Source: Streptomyces sp. NBC_00306
GTDB taxonomy: Bacteria > Actinomycetota > Actinomycetes > Streptomycetales > Streptomycetaceae
Length of the DNA stretch: 64,000 nucleotides
NCBI RefSeq assembly: GCF_036169555.1
Contig: NZ_CP108032.1
Span: 248,001 to 312,000, forward strand
Direction: 5' to 3'
Shown here: positions 30,555 to 39,085 of the stretch, piece by piece
How positions within the stretch are numbered: position 1 is the stretch's first letter
Layout of the letters: the number at the start of each line of letters is the position of its first letter
Translations under genes and position numbers: made by a program
Notes under the pieces: model-generated
Told to the model about the DNA's origin: nothing
Seen by the model: only the letters and a program-made list of their open reading frames with translations
The model's database searches: none

Positions 30555-32903
30555 ATGACAGTGCTCACGTTCCACAAGGAAAAGCCCACCACCGACCAAG
30601 ACGCCAAAACAGCCGGCACCGCCTCATCCGCGGCCGTAGCCGACGCGGATCAGTCCGTACCCGTCAAGCCCGCCACGACGCCCACCCGCGCCGCCGTGCA
30701 GGAGCGGGGGGAGCGGGCAGTGCCGGAACTGACCTTCACCGTGCAGGACCGTGCGGTCCAGGAGCCCACGCGCAAGGTCCAGGAGCGCGCCCGTGCCTCT
30801 CAGGAGCCCACTGCGGCGCAGCAGCCGATCGTCATCGGGAAGAATCCGACAGCCCAGAGCCGCGCACAGGAGCCCTGCAGAGCAAAGGAGTTGATCCGGG
30901 CGGCGAAGAAGGCCACTGCGCAAGGACCGGGCCAGGTACAGGAGTTGCCCCGCGCCGTGCGAAGCCGCACCGCCCAGGACTCCCCACAGATACGCACTGC
31001 GCAGGCGCAGGCGGTGCACGAGCCGTCGGTGCAGGAGACGGCGCGAGCGGCAAGCCCGACCGACGTACCGGAGCAGGTCTCGGGGGGCGCGGAGGACCCG
31101 GCCGGGTCGGTGGCGGCCGCACTGGCCGCCGGTGAACTGGCCCACCTCCTCTTCGACGAGAAAGACGGTGACACCGTCCACGAACCCTGGCGTGCCCTGG
31201 TGGACAGTGAGGCTTTCACCTACCGCACCGGCCTCACCCCCCAGGAACGCACCGAACTGTCCTACCAACGACTGCGGTTGGTCAACGAGGTCGCCGGCGA
31301 CCCCGAGGCCCTTGCCCACGACCCCCGCCGCCTGGCCGCCCTGCACGAGTGGACCGGTTTCACCGACAGCGGCCTGTGCACCATCAGCGGCATCCACTAC
31401 AACTTGTTCCTGGGCAGCATCCTCGACCACGACGGTCACACCCGCGACCTCACCCCTTACACCTCACTCCAGCACACCGGCACCTTCCTGTGCACCGAGC
31501 TCGACCACGGCAACGACGTCACGGCAATCGAGACCACGGCCACCCTCGACCCGGCAACCGGCGGATTCGATCTCCACACCCCGACCCCCGGCGCCCGCAA
31601 GTTCATGCCCAACACCAGCACCACCGGCGGCCCCAAGACCGCGCTTGTCGCCGCCCGCCTCGTCACCGGCGACACCGACCATGGCGTCTATCTCTTTCTC
31701 GTCCCCCTCAGCGATGCCGCCGGCCACCTCCCCGGCATTACCGTCACCCTCCTTCCCGAACGCCTCGGCAGCCCTGTCGACCACTGCATCACCTCCTTCG
31801 ACCATGTCCCGCTCCCCCGTACCGCTCTGCTCCAGGCCCCCCACGGCCACCTCACGCCCGACGACACCCTCAGCAGCAATGTCACGAGCCGACGCAAGCG
31901 ACTCCTCCACTCCATCGCCCGCGTCACCACCGGCAAACTCTGCATGAGCGCCGCCGCCATCGGTGCCGCGCGCACCGCCCTCGACATCGCCGTCCGCCAC
32001 GCCCACACCCGCCACATCAGCGGCCCGAAGGCCGGCGAACGCATCCCCCTTGCCGCCCACCGCACACACAGCGGCCGCCTCACCGATGCCCTTGCCACCA
32101 CCTATGCGATGACCTTCCTCCACCGCGAGACACTCACCGCCCACACCCGCACCCCGAACGACCCCGACACCGAACGGCTCGTCGCCCTCACCAAGGCCTG
32201 GTCCACCTGGCAGGCCCGCGACATCATCACCGAGGCACGTGAACGCTGCGGTGCCCAGGGCCTCTTCGCGCACAACCGCCTCGCCGATCTGCACACCAAT
32301 ATCGAAGGCACCATCACCGCCGAAGGCGACAACCTCGTCATCTGGACCAAGGCCGCAGCCGAGACCCTCTTCCACCCCACGCCCCGGACCACCCCCGTCA
32401 CCCCCGCCATCGACCCCGCTCAGGCGACCGACCCCACCGTCGCCCACCAGCAACTCACCGACCCCGCCTTCCTCCACAACCTTCTCGCCCACGCACAGAC
32501 TCTCTGGACCCAGCGCGCCCGTACCGCCGCCCGCACGAGCCCCCGCGGCAACCCCCTCGCCCGCTGGAACACCACCAGCACGCCCGCGCTGACGATGATC
32601 GAAACCCACACCCAACGCCACGCGGCCGAGGCCCTCCACGCTGCCGCCACCCGCACCACCCACCCGACCACCCACCACCTCCTCACCACCCTCCACCAGC
32701 TGTTCGCCCTCAACCAACTCCGCCCCCACACCGGCGATCTCCTGGCGCACAACCACCTCACCCCCGAACACCTCAACCAACTCCCCCACACCCTCAACGC
32801 CCTCCACACGGCGCTCACCCCCCACCTCCCCACCCTCGCCCAGGCCTTCAACACCCCCCAGCACACCCAGCCCGCCACCCCTCTCACCCACCCCGCCGGC
32901 TGA
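30555..32903 (+). CDS. aco: Acyl-CoA oxidase (avenolide-type hormone biosynthesis) with a long N-terminal extension
   Basis: 782 residues. From about 190 onward it follows acyl-CoA oxidases: HYNLFLGSILDHDGHTRDL, the FAD/substrate loop TGTFLCTELDHGNDVTAIETTATLD, the lid segment ARKFMPNTSTTGGPKTALVAARL and the C-terminal four-helix region rich in His/Thr/Leu. In Streptomyces avermitilis the Aco enzyme desaturates an acyl-CoA precursor of avenolide. Residues 1-185 are a disordered tract of recurring VQE/VQEPT/AQEP units with no family counterpart that I know. The ATG at 30555 is chosen; a GTG at 30546 is possible. A strong hairpin follows the stop. Confidence 0.9.
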   Translation: MTVLTFHKEKPTTDQDAKTAGTASSAAVADADQSVPVKPATTPTRAAVQERGERAVPELTFTVQDRAVQEPTRKVQERARASQEPTAAQQPIVIGKNPTAQSRAQEPCRAKELIRAAKKATAQGPGQVQELPRAVRSRTAQDSPQIRTAQAQAVHEPSVQETARAASPTDVPEQVSGGAEDPAGSVAAALAAGELAHLLFDEKDGDTVHEPWRALVDSEAFTYRTGLTPQERTELSYQRLRLVNEVAGDPEALAHDPRRLAALHEWTGFTDSGLCTISGIHYNLFLGSILDHDGHTRDLTPYTSLQHTGTFLCTELDHGNDVTAIETTATLDPATGGFDLHTPTPGARKFMPNTSTTGGPKTALVAARLVTGDTDHGVYLFLVPLSDAAGHLPGITVTLLPERLGSPVDHCITSFDHVPLPRTALLQAPHGHLTPDDTLSSNVTSRRKRLLHSIARVTTGKLCMSAAAIGAARTALDIAVRHAHTRHISGPKAGERIPLAAHRTHSGRLTDALATTYAMTFLHRETLTAHTRTPNDPDTERLVALTKAWSTWQARDIITEARERCGAQGLFAHNRLADLHTNIEGTITAEGDNLVIWTKAAAETLFHPTPRTTPVTPAIDPAQATDPTVAHQQLTDPAFLHNLLAHAQTLWTQRARTAARTSPRGNPLARWNTTSTPALTMIETHTQRHAAEALHAAATRTTHPTTHHLLTTLHQLFALNQLRPHTGDLLAHNHLTPEHLNQLPHTLNALHTALTPHLPTLAQAFNTPQHTQPATPLTHPAG

Positions 32904-32932
32904 CGAGGGCGGTACCGCACCAGCTGCTCACT

Positions 32933-32973
32933 GATAGGGCCTTGGACGGTCGGTCGACGTCCAAGGCCCTATC
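32933..32973 (+). terminator. Hairpin terminator after the acyl-CoA oxidase gene
   Basis: GATAGGGCCTTGGAC at 32933-32947 pairs perfectly with 32959-32973 across an 11-base loop. The 15-bp stem starts 29 bp after the stop codon. Confidence 0.85.
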
Positions 32974-33105
32974 GGCGCCCGCCGCATCCACGGCGCCGGC
33001 CGACGACGCGTACCGAGAAGGCTCGCCGCTTCAGCGCAACCCGCACCACCCAGCGGATGCGGACGGAAGCACCAGGTTCACCTAGGCGCGCAGTGCAGGT
33101 GCGTT

Positions 33106-33408
33106 CTACTGCGCGGGATCCGACGTGCCCGGGTCGTTCGGGTGGGACGTCACCGCAGTGATCACCGGGGTCATCCACGGCCAGAGCGGCAAAGTGCCGA
33201 GAACCTTCTCGCGCAACTCGGCCTCGTCCGCCGCTCGCCACAGGCCGATGCTGCGCAGCTCACCCACCGGGCGCCACAGCCGTACCAGGTGGCCCGCGGC
33301 GGCAAGCTCCCGGGCACGCCCGGATTCCTCTGCGCGCCGGCGATCCACCTCCGCCGGCTCTGTGCCCTCGGGGATGTGAGTGGTGAGCTCGACCAGGAAC
33401 TCGTTCAT
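33106..33408 (-). CDS. Muconolactone isomerase-like small protein
   Basis: A 100-residue protein opening with MNEFLVELTTHIPEGTEPAEVDRRRAEE and ending in LPLWPWMTPVITAVTSHPNDP, the pattern of the muconolactone delta-isomerase/YciI-like ferredoxin-fold family. Members act on lactones in aromatic catabolism or are uncharacterised. The ATG at 33408 follows GAGAAGAAGAC. No other catechol-pathway genes are adjacent, so the real substrate is open. Confidence 0.8.
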   Translation of the reverse strand: MNEFLVELTTHIPEGTEPAEVDRRRAEESGRARELAAAGHLVRLWRPVGELRSIGLWRAADEAELREKVLGTLPLWPWMTPVITAVTSHPNDPGTSDPAQ

Positions 33409-33801
33409 GTCTTCTTCTCCTGCTCTGCGGGAGGCGCCGCGGGATTCCGCGTACACCGGAGAGGGACGGCCGTGACGCGATCGAGCGGTGTGCGGACCTG
33501 GCTGCACCACGGCGAGGACGGCCGACGGAGTCGACCGTTGCCGTGAGCGGCATCCCGGTGTTCCGCCGCGCGACTCGTCACTGGGGGCCGTCAGCCGGTG
33601 CCGGCCGCTGCACTCTCGGGACGAGCTGATGGGCCCCGTCGCCACCGGGAATGCACACGCGGCCGATCTGACCGACACCCCCACCCCAAGACCACCAGCC
33701 TACTCTTTGATTTTTGTCGACCGGTCATCTATTGTCATATAGACGACCGGTCGACAATAACTCAGGACCGGCAGACAACCACCACATCGGAGAAACTGAT
33801 C
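33409..33801. other. 393-bp divergent spacer with a TetR operator
   Basis: Between the isomerase-like gene and the SDR gene. The operator at 33714-33757 is close to the SDR start. The remainder has no recognisable gene. Confidence 0.5.
33714..33757 (+). promoter_or_regulatory. Paired operator for the neighbouring TetR regulator
   Basis: TTGTCGACCGGTC and GACCGGTCGACAA are perfect 13-bp inverted arms 18 bp apart, about 45 bp before the SDR start. The GACCGGTCGAC core recurs at 36232-36243 beside the TetR gene at 35576-36196, which predicts that this regulator controls both promoters. Confidence 0.75.
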
Positions 33802-34515
33802 ATGAGTGCACAGCCTCAGAAGGTCGCCGTCATCACCGGCGCATCGCAGGGCATCGGAGCCGGTCTGGTCACCGCGTACCGCAAGCTCGGCCACTCGGTC
33901 GTCGCCACCTCACGCAGCATCGCCGAGTCCGACGATCCGGGGGTGGTCACCGTCCGGGGCGACATCTCCGATCGCGCCACAGCCGAGCGCGTCATCGCGG
34001 AGGGCGTGGCCCGGTTCGGCCGCATCGACACCCTGGTCAACAATGCCGGCATCTTCATAGCCAAGCCCTTCACCGACTACACCGAGGAGGACTACGACAC
34101 GGTGCTCGGGCTGAACCTGGCGGGATTCTTCCGGATCACCCAACTCGCGATCCCGCACATGCTCGAGCAGGGAGGCGGCCACATCGTGCAGATCACCACC
34201 AGCCTCGTCGACCACGCGAACGCGAACGTGCCCTCCGTACTGGCCTCGCTGACCAAGGGCGGCCTGCAGTCCGCGACCAAGTCGCTCGCCATCGAGTACG
34301 CCGGCCGCGGCATCCGGTCCAACGCGGTCGCTCTGGGCACCATCAAGACCCCCATGCACCCCGAGAGCACCCACGAGACACTCGCCGCCATGCACCCGGT
34401 GGGGCGCATGGGCGAAGTCAGCGACATCGCCGACGCCGTGGTCTACCTGGAGAACGCTCCGTTCGTCACCGGTGAGATCCTGCACGTCGACGGCGGCCAG
34501 AGCGCCGGGCACTGA
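33802..34515 (+). CDS. Short-chain dehydrogenase/reductase with non-standard active site
   Basis: 237 residues. TGASQGIG and NNAG mark the NAD(P)-binding fold and FVTGEILHVDGGQ the C-terminus. At the catalytic YxxxK position the sequence is ASLTKGG, so the Lys is kept but the Tyr is Ala. The preceding Ser region reads ITTSLVDHA. A subgroup of SDRs with this LASLTKGG signature exists, so the change is not a reading error. The ATG is at 33802. The TetR operator just upstream predicts induction together with the NTF2-fold gene at 36334. Confidence 0.88.
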   Translation: MSAQPQKVAVITGASQGIGAGLVTAYRKLGHSVVATSRSIAESDDPGVVTVRGDISDRATAERVIAEGVARFGRIDTLVNNAGIFIAKPFTDYTEEDYDTVLGLNLAGFFRITQLAIPHMLEQGGGHIVQITTSLVDHANANVPSVLASLTKGGLQSATKSLAIEYAGRGIRSNAVALGTIKTPMHPESTHETLAAMHPVGRMGEVSDIADAVVYLENAPFVTGEILHVDGGQSAGH

Positions 34516-34571
34516 GCCAGGGGCAGCGGACCGGAACGGGGACGGGGACAGGTGCAGCGCCGCCGACGCAC

Positions 34572-35396
34572 TCAGCCTCGTTCCGCGACCTGCTTGCCCA
34601 GGTCGAGTTCCGCGCCTCCCGGCGTCTGCAGGCCACGCCGGAACAGGCTCCGCACATGATCGGCGTTCTCCGGGCGCCCTGACGTGCGGAAGAAGCCGGA
34701 CAGGCTGGACGCGAACTCGTCGTGCGGAATGTGCGTGGCCGCGTTCACCACGCTCTTGGTCTCGGAAACGGCGACCTTGTCGAACCCTTCGATACGGCGG
34801 GCGAACGCGTCGACGAAGCCATCCAGCTCTCCGTCGGGAAGGACGCGGTTGACGTAGCCGTACCGGGCCGCGAGTTCAGCCGGGAAGTCGTCCGCCCCCA
34901 GGACGATCTCCATCGCTCTCCCCCGGCCCACCAGCCGGGCGAGGCGCCCCATCGGATTGCCCCCGGGCACAGAGCCCACCCCCACCTCGAACTGCCCCAG
35001 GACGGCCCGGGGCCCTGCGAAACGGATGTCCGTGGCCAGGACGAACTCGCTTCCCGCTCCCCGGACACGGCCGTTGATCGCGGAGATCGTCACGGCCGGG
35101 ACGGTGCTGAGGCGGATGAGGTTGTCCGCGTACGGGTGCAGCCCGGTGGACCCGGCCCGCATCGCGCTCACTCGCGCCGTGTCGGCCGTGAAGTCCCAGT
35201 GGGCCATGAAGAAGTCGGGGTTGGCGCTCTGGAAGACGACGACGGTCAACTCATCGGCCTGCTCGATACGGGTCACCAGAGCGGCGAGCTGCTCGACGGT
35301 GTCCACGTCGATGAGGTTGATGGGGCCGTTCTCGAAGGTCACCTTCCAGTAGGAGGGCGACACTTCGTCCACATGGAACTGCTGCTCATCGCTCAT
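34572..35396 (-). CDS. Enoyl-CoA hydratase/isomerase (crotonase) family protein
   Basis: 274 residues with the crotonase fold: FQSANPDFFMAHWDF, the oxyanion-hole segment SAINGRVRGAGSEFVLATDIRFAG and LGQFEVGVGSVPGGNPMGRLARLVG. The usual catalytic Glu pair is replaced by G-E/Q-F-E-type residues, so the exact reaction (hydration, isomerisation or hydrolysis) is uncertain. The ATG at 35396 is chosen by the start of conservation. It is convergent with the SDR gene. Confidence 0.88.
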   Translation of the reverse strand: MSDEQQFHVDEVSPSYWKVTFENGPINLIDVDTVEQLAALVTRIEQADELTVVVFQSANPDFFMAHWDFTADTARVSAMRAGSTGLHPYADNLIRLSTVPAVTISAINGRVRGAGSEFVLATDIRFAGPRAVLGQFEVGVGSVPGGNPMGRLARLVGRGRAMEIVLGADDFPAELAARYGYVNRVLPDGELDGFVDAFARRIEGFDKVAVSETKSVVNAATHIPHDEFASSLSGFFRTSGRPENADHVRSLFRRGLQTPGGAELDLGKQVAERG

Positions 35397-35575
35397 GGCG
35401 CCGACCCTAGGGTCGAGGAATACGCCGGTCACCGCGACAGGCCGTGAGCGGCGGACAGCGGACTCATCTGCGCCACCCCCACCGCCTGATGCCCGGCGAG
35501 GCAGCTTCTCGTGCGACGCGACCCCATCGGGGTAACGCCACGGCTCGACTCCGATCGGCGCCGAGCCCGCAGAGG

Positions 35576-36196
35576 TTACGCGCGGGCTGCTTCCTCCCGC
35601 GGGACCCGAGCACCCAGCAGGGCCAGGCAGTTCGCCCAGAGGACGCTGAGCTGGGAGGTGCTGTTGTAGAGCTTCGCGAACAGCACCTGCCCCTCGAGCT
35701 GCGCGACGACGGACCGAGCAGCGTCATGGGTATCGCCGACCGCGACCTCACCCCTCTCAAGAGCCTCGGCGATGACCGACTCGACCATGTCGACCTGGGC
35801 GTCGAAGATCTCCTGCAGACGCTTGCGGATGGCCTCGGTCTGGTTGCTCATCTCGAGGGTGAGGTTCCCGAAGAGGCATCCGGAGACAGTGCCGCAGGTC
35901 TGCTGACCGGCGAGCTGAGCGGCCTCGGTCTCCTGGAAGAGCCGGCGCAGCCGCTGCAGGGGTTCCGCATCGCTGTTCAGGATGCGGGTCCAGTCGCGCT
36001 GCTGAGCGGCCCAGTGCTCGTCGATGACCGTCAGCGCGAGAGCCTCTTTGGACTCGAAGAAGTAGTAGAAGCTGCCCTTGGGCACTCCGGCCGTCTTGCA
36101 GATCTCGGCCACGCCCAACGCCGAGTATCCGCGCAGCTCGATGAGTGTCTGCGCGGCACTGATGATCTTCTCTTTGGCGTCGCTCGTGCGTCCCAT
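35576..36196 (-). CDS. TetR-family repressor
   Basis: 206 residues. AKEKIISAAQTLIELRGYSALGVAEICKTAGVPKGSFYYFFESKEALALTVIDEHW is the helix-turn-helix domain, and SGCLFGNLTLEMSNQTEAIRKRLQEIFDAQ is typical of the AcrR/YxaF-like C-terminal domain that senses quinones or other electrophiles. The ATG is at 36196. Two operator-like palindromes lie within 55 bp upstream and match sites at the SDR gene. It should repress its own gene, the divergent NTF2-fold gene and the SDR gene. Confidence 0.93.
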   Translation of the reverse strand: MGRTSDAKEKIISAAQTLIELRGYSALGVAEICKTAGVPKGSFYYFFESKEALALTVIDEHWAAQQRDWTRILNSDAEPLQRLRRLFQETEAAQLAGQQTCGTVSGCLFGNLTLEMSNQTEAIRKRLQEIFDAQVDMVESVIAEALERGEVAVGDTHDAARSVVAQLEGQVLFAKLYNSTSQLSVLWANCLALLGARVPREEAARA

Positions 36197-36203
36197 GCTT
36201 GCA

Positions 36204-36248
36204 AGTATACGACCGCTCGTCTAGTTTTAATAGACCGGTCGACTATAT
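36204..36248. promoter_or_regulatory. Two TetR operator copies in the divergent promoter
   Basis: GTATACGACCGCTCGTCTAG (reverse: TAGACGAGCGGTCGTATAC) and AATAGACCGGTCGACTATAT share the TAGAC...CCGGTCG core with 33741-33757. They sit between the divergent TetR and NTF2-fold genes. Confidence 0.7.
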
Positions 36249-36333
36249 GCGGGGAGAACCCGTGCGGTTGCGGAGAGTCGTCGCTCGGTACCGCATGATC
36301 CACCCCGCCCCACGAGAGACAGGAGCCACCACG

Positions 36334-36699
36334 ATGAGCAACCCGATGTACGCGGTGCTGAAGCAGTGGAAGTCCGCCTTCGACGGCCACCGGCCGGACG
36401 TCATGGCGGACCTCTTCACCCCCGATGCCCTCTTCCAGGGCTTCGGACCTGAAGTCCTCTCCGGTCGCGAGTCCGTACGGGACTACTACGAGGCCGTCGC
36501 CCGCGACCGAAGCGCCGATGTGACGATCCTCCACACCTACGAGATCGGCGATCAGGTGGCCGGAGGGTTTGCGGACGTCACCTTCCGCGGTGACGACGGC
36601 TGGCAGGCTCCGGTACACATGTCGCTGACCCTCCAGCGCGACGGCGGGACCTGGCGGATCCGCCAGTACCACGTCTCCCGGGTCATCACCGAGCACTGA
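36334..36699 (+). CDS. SnoaL/NTF2-like protein
   Basis: 121 residues: VLKQWKSAFDGHRPDVMADLFTPDALFQGFGPEVLSGRESVRDYYEAV then beta strands ending in DGGTWRIRQYHVSRV, the layout of SgcJ/EcaC/SnoaL-like small proteins. AGGAG lies before the ATG at 36334. It is divergent from the TetR gene and under the same operators. It probably detoxifies or binds a small ligand; no catalytic residues are diagnostic. Confidence 0.85.
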   Translation: MSNPMYAVLKQWKSAFDGHRPDVMADLFTPDALFQGFGPEVLSGRESVRDYYEAVARDRSADVTILHTYEIGDQVAGGFADVTFRGDDGWQAPVHMSLTLQRDGGTWRIRQYHVSRVITEH

Positions 36700-36764
36700 C
36701 CCCGTGCCGCGCGGACGGTGGAACCAACGACGCCGTCGCGGCCGCTCGGTCGCGAGACCGCTGA

Positions 36765-37307
36765 CTACCCGGTCGCGAAGCGGCCGCAGAGCCAGTTACC
36801 CGGCTCCCCCGGGTCGTCGCTCATCCAGTACTGACGCCACAACAGCGCGAACTCCTCGCGGCTGAGGTGGCCGTCGCGGTTCAGGTCGAGCAACTCGAAG
36901 ACACCGGATGCGTCCAGAGGCCGACCGGTCCAGGTCTCGACGAGCCGGCGATGTTCTTCGGCGCAGATCCGGCCGTCGCCATCGGCGTCCACCGCGTCGA
37001 AGACGGTGTCGGCGGTCGCGGTGACGTCCCCGGCCATGGCGGGCAGTTTGTCGACGAGCGACAGCAGGTCGTCCATGTCGACCGCGCCGTCCCCGTTCCT
37101 GTCCCCCGTCTCCCGCAGCGCCGCCCACCACCCCATGAGCAGCGTCGTCACCCTTGCCTGCAGGTCCGTCCCGGGGTCTACGCCCGGCAGCCGGCTCCAA
37201 CGGGCGACGAGCGCCCTGAAGTCCTCCTCGCGCAGAAAGCCGTCGCCGTCCGCGTCGAATGCGGCGAACATCCCCTTGAGCTTGCGCTCCTGAAACGCGC
37301 TGGCCAT
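36765..37307 (-). CDS. Four-EF-hand calcium-binding protein (calerythrin-like)
   Basis: 180 residues with four EF-hand loops: DADGDGFLREEDF, DRNGDGAVDMDDL, DADGDGRICAEEH and DLNRDGHLSREEF. All keep acidic residues at loop positions 1, 3 and 12 except the third (His at 12 or near). The length and spacing match bacterial calerythrin/sarcoplasmic-type calcium buffers, known from Streptomyces and Saccharopolyspora. There is no signal peptide, so it is cytoplasmic. The start is the ATG at 37307. Adjacent genes do not suggest a partner. Confidence 0.93.
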   Translation of the reverse strand: MASAFQERKLKGMFAAFDADGDGFLREEDFRALVARWSRLPGVDPGTDLQARVTTLLMGWWAALRETGDRNGDGAVDMDDLLSLVDKLPAMAGDVTATADTVFDAVDADGDGRICAEEHRRLVETWTGRPLDASGVFELLDLNRDGHLSREEFALLWRQYWMSDDPGEPGNWLCGRFATG

Positions 37308-37785
37308 GTGCAGCCCCTTCCCCACGCCGAACCGAACCATGAACTGTCGGCAACCGCCCCAAAAGGTGGCGGACTGCACATCACTGTAGGACGGGTGCAG
37401 CCACGCTCCCACGGGCACATATGGGCGAACGGTCACCGCCGCCCCATGCCGAGGACGGCCTGCGATTCGATGAACGCCGCCCTGTGCGAGGCCGGTTCCT
37501 GCGGCGGCCGTGCCCGATGTGCCGTCAGGGTGCTGCCCCTTCCGGCCAACGGCATGGGTTCCCCCGACCGTTGTGCGCGGAGGAGGCGGGGCCCGAAACA
37601 GGTCGTGGTCGAGGGCGAACCGTTCTCATCCGATCGAGTTGTTTGTGCGGCGGGGCCCGTCGGTCGGCGTTCCGTCTCCGCGAACCTGCTGTGTGCAGGC
37701 GGCCCCCTTCGCGCCACCTGGAGGAGACGGCTCGCGGGTGCACACACCTGCCGACGTGTCCCACGAACGACAGGAGGGCTGCTCT
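37308..37785. other. 478-bp divergent spacer
   Basis: Between the EF-hand gene and the terpene synthase gene. Open frames here are not conserved in character. Promoters for both genes must lie here but no distinctive motif was found. Confidence 0.45.
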
Positions 37786-38871
37786 GTGTCCGTGCCCCAC
37801 AGCCGTGTCCCGGGTCGGCCCAACGGGCTGGGCACCTCCGGTGCACGCGTCGCGTTCGCCATGACCTCCCCGGCCGTGGCGTCCTCCAGCTTCGAAGGGC
37901 CACGTGCCGCGCCGGACAGGGATGGTCCGCACTTCACCATCCCGTGGCCGGCGCGACTGAATCCCGGGGTGGAGGAGATGCGCCGGAACAGTCTCCGGTG
38001 GGCGACGGCGCTCGGGATCGTCACCACCGAGGAGGAAGTCCGACGGCTCGACGCACCACGGTTCGACCGGCTCGCCGGATACGCACATCCTGACGCTCGG
38101 GGTCTCGGCGCCCAGCTGGTCTCGGACTGGATGTTCTGGTTCTTTCCGTTCGACGATTGGTTCGACGGCCCCCTCGGCGAGGACCCGGCGGCCGTCAGAG
38201 ACGTCGTCCGCCCCATGATTCGGTTCGTCCACGGCGAATGGGCGGCGCTACCCGCCTCAGCCCCTCCGCTCCTGCGTGCCTTCGCCGAGCTCTGCGGGCG
38301 CAGCCGTATGGGCATGTCGGCCACCTGGCAGAACCGGTTCGCCGAGGACACGGCCAAGTACCTGTACTCCTACATCCTCGAGGCCATCATCCGGCGCAGC
38401 GGCCAGGAGCCGGACATGGAGCATCTCGTCGAGGTCCGCCGGGACGCGATCGGCATCCGGCCCTCTCTCGCGTTCGGCGAGACCGCAGAACAGCATGAGG
38501 TGGCCTTTCCCTTGGTTCTCAGCGAGACCGTGCACGAGCTCCGCAAGGTCTGCGCGGACATCGTCGTCGTCCAGAACGACGCGTATTCCCTGTCCAAGGA
38601 CCTGCGCCAGGGAGAGTCCAGCAATCAGGCCGTCGCGCTGATCCGCCGGCACGGTATGACCGCCCCGGAAGCCATCGCGCACCTCGAACGCAGCCACGAC
38701 CGGCTCATCGAGACATTCCTGCGCCTCGAAGCCATGTCCACGACCCTGCCCCCGCGCTACGGACTCCCCGAACAAGCACCGCACCTCGCTCACCACCTCT
38801 CGACCCTCCGGTGCTGGATCAGCGGCAACGACGCCTGGAGCAGGGAGACACAGCGTTACGCCAGGGCGTAG
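37786..38871 (+). CDS. Class I terpene synthase (sesquiterpene-type)
   Basis: 361 residues from a GTG at 37786 after AGGAGG. The aspartate-rich motif is FPFDDWFD (DDxxD), the NSE motif is NDAYSLSKD (final Glu replaced by Asp) and the C-terminus has the RY-type motif SRETQRY. IPWPARLNPG near residue 50 is the N-terminal signature of bacterial terpene cyclases. It should bind three Mg ions and ionise farnesyl diphosphate, or possibly geranyl diphosphate, to a cyclic hydrocarbon. No P450 or prenyltransferase gene is adjacent, so the product may be released unmodified. The product cannot be predicted from motifs. Confidence 0.93.
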   Translation: MSVPHSRVPGRPNGLGTSGARVAFAMTSPAVASSSFEGPRAAPDRDGPHFTIPWPARLNPGVEEMRRNSLRWATALGIVTTEEEVRRLDAPRFDRLAGYAHPDARGLGAQLVSDWMFWFFPFDDWFDGPLGEDPAAVRDVVRPMIRFVHGEWAALPASAPPLLRAFAELCGRSRMGMSATWQNRFAEDTAKYLYSYILEAIIRRSGQEPDMEHLVEVRRDAIGIRPSLAFGETAEQHEVAFPLVLSETVHELRKVCADIVVVQNDAYSLSKDLRQGESSNQAVALIRRHGMTAPEAIAHLERSHDRLIETFLRLEAMSTTLPPRYGLPEQAPHLAHHLSTLRCWISGNDAWSRETQRYARA

Positions 38872-39085
38872 GGCCGCAGGGACGGGTCGCCCCGGTTGCG
38901 GCGACCGCCCCAGCGCACACCGGCACAGGCTCTCGTCCCCGTCGGTGGTCGGCGCGCCTTCGCACCCCAGCGGTGCAGAATGTGCGCGTGCCTCTCCTCA
39001 GCGATATCGAGCCCCTCCCCCGCACCACCAGTGTGCCCAGAGCGGCGGCGCCCCACCGGGCCGCCAGGCCGCGATAGGGCTCCCC

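Noticed and set aside
33106..33408. A catechol degradation pathway around the isomerase-like gene
   Set aside because: No dioxygenase, cycloisomerase or hydrolase of that pathway is adjacent.
33802..34515. Missing catalytic Tyr in the SDR taken as a sign of a pseudogene
   Set aside because: An SDR subgroup with LASLTKGG at this position exists and the gene is intact and operator-controlled.
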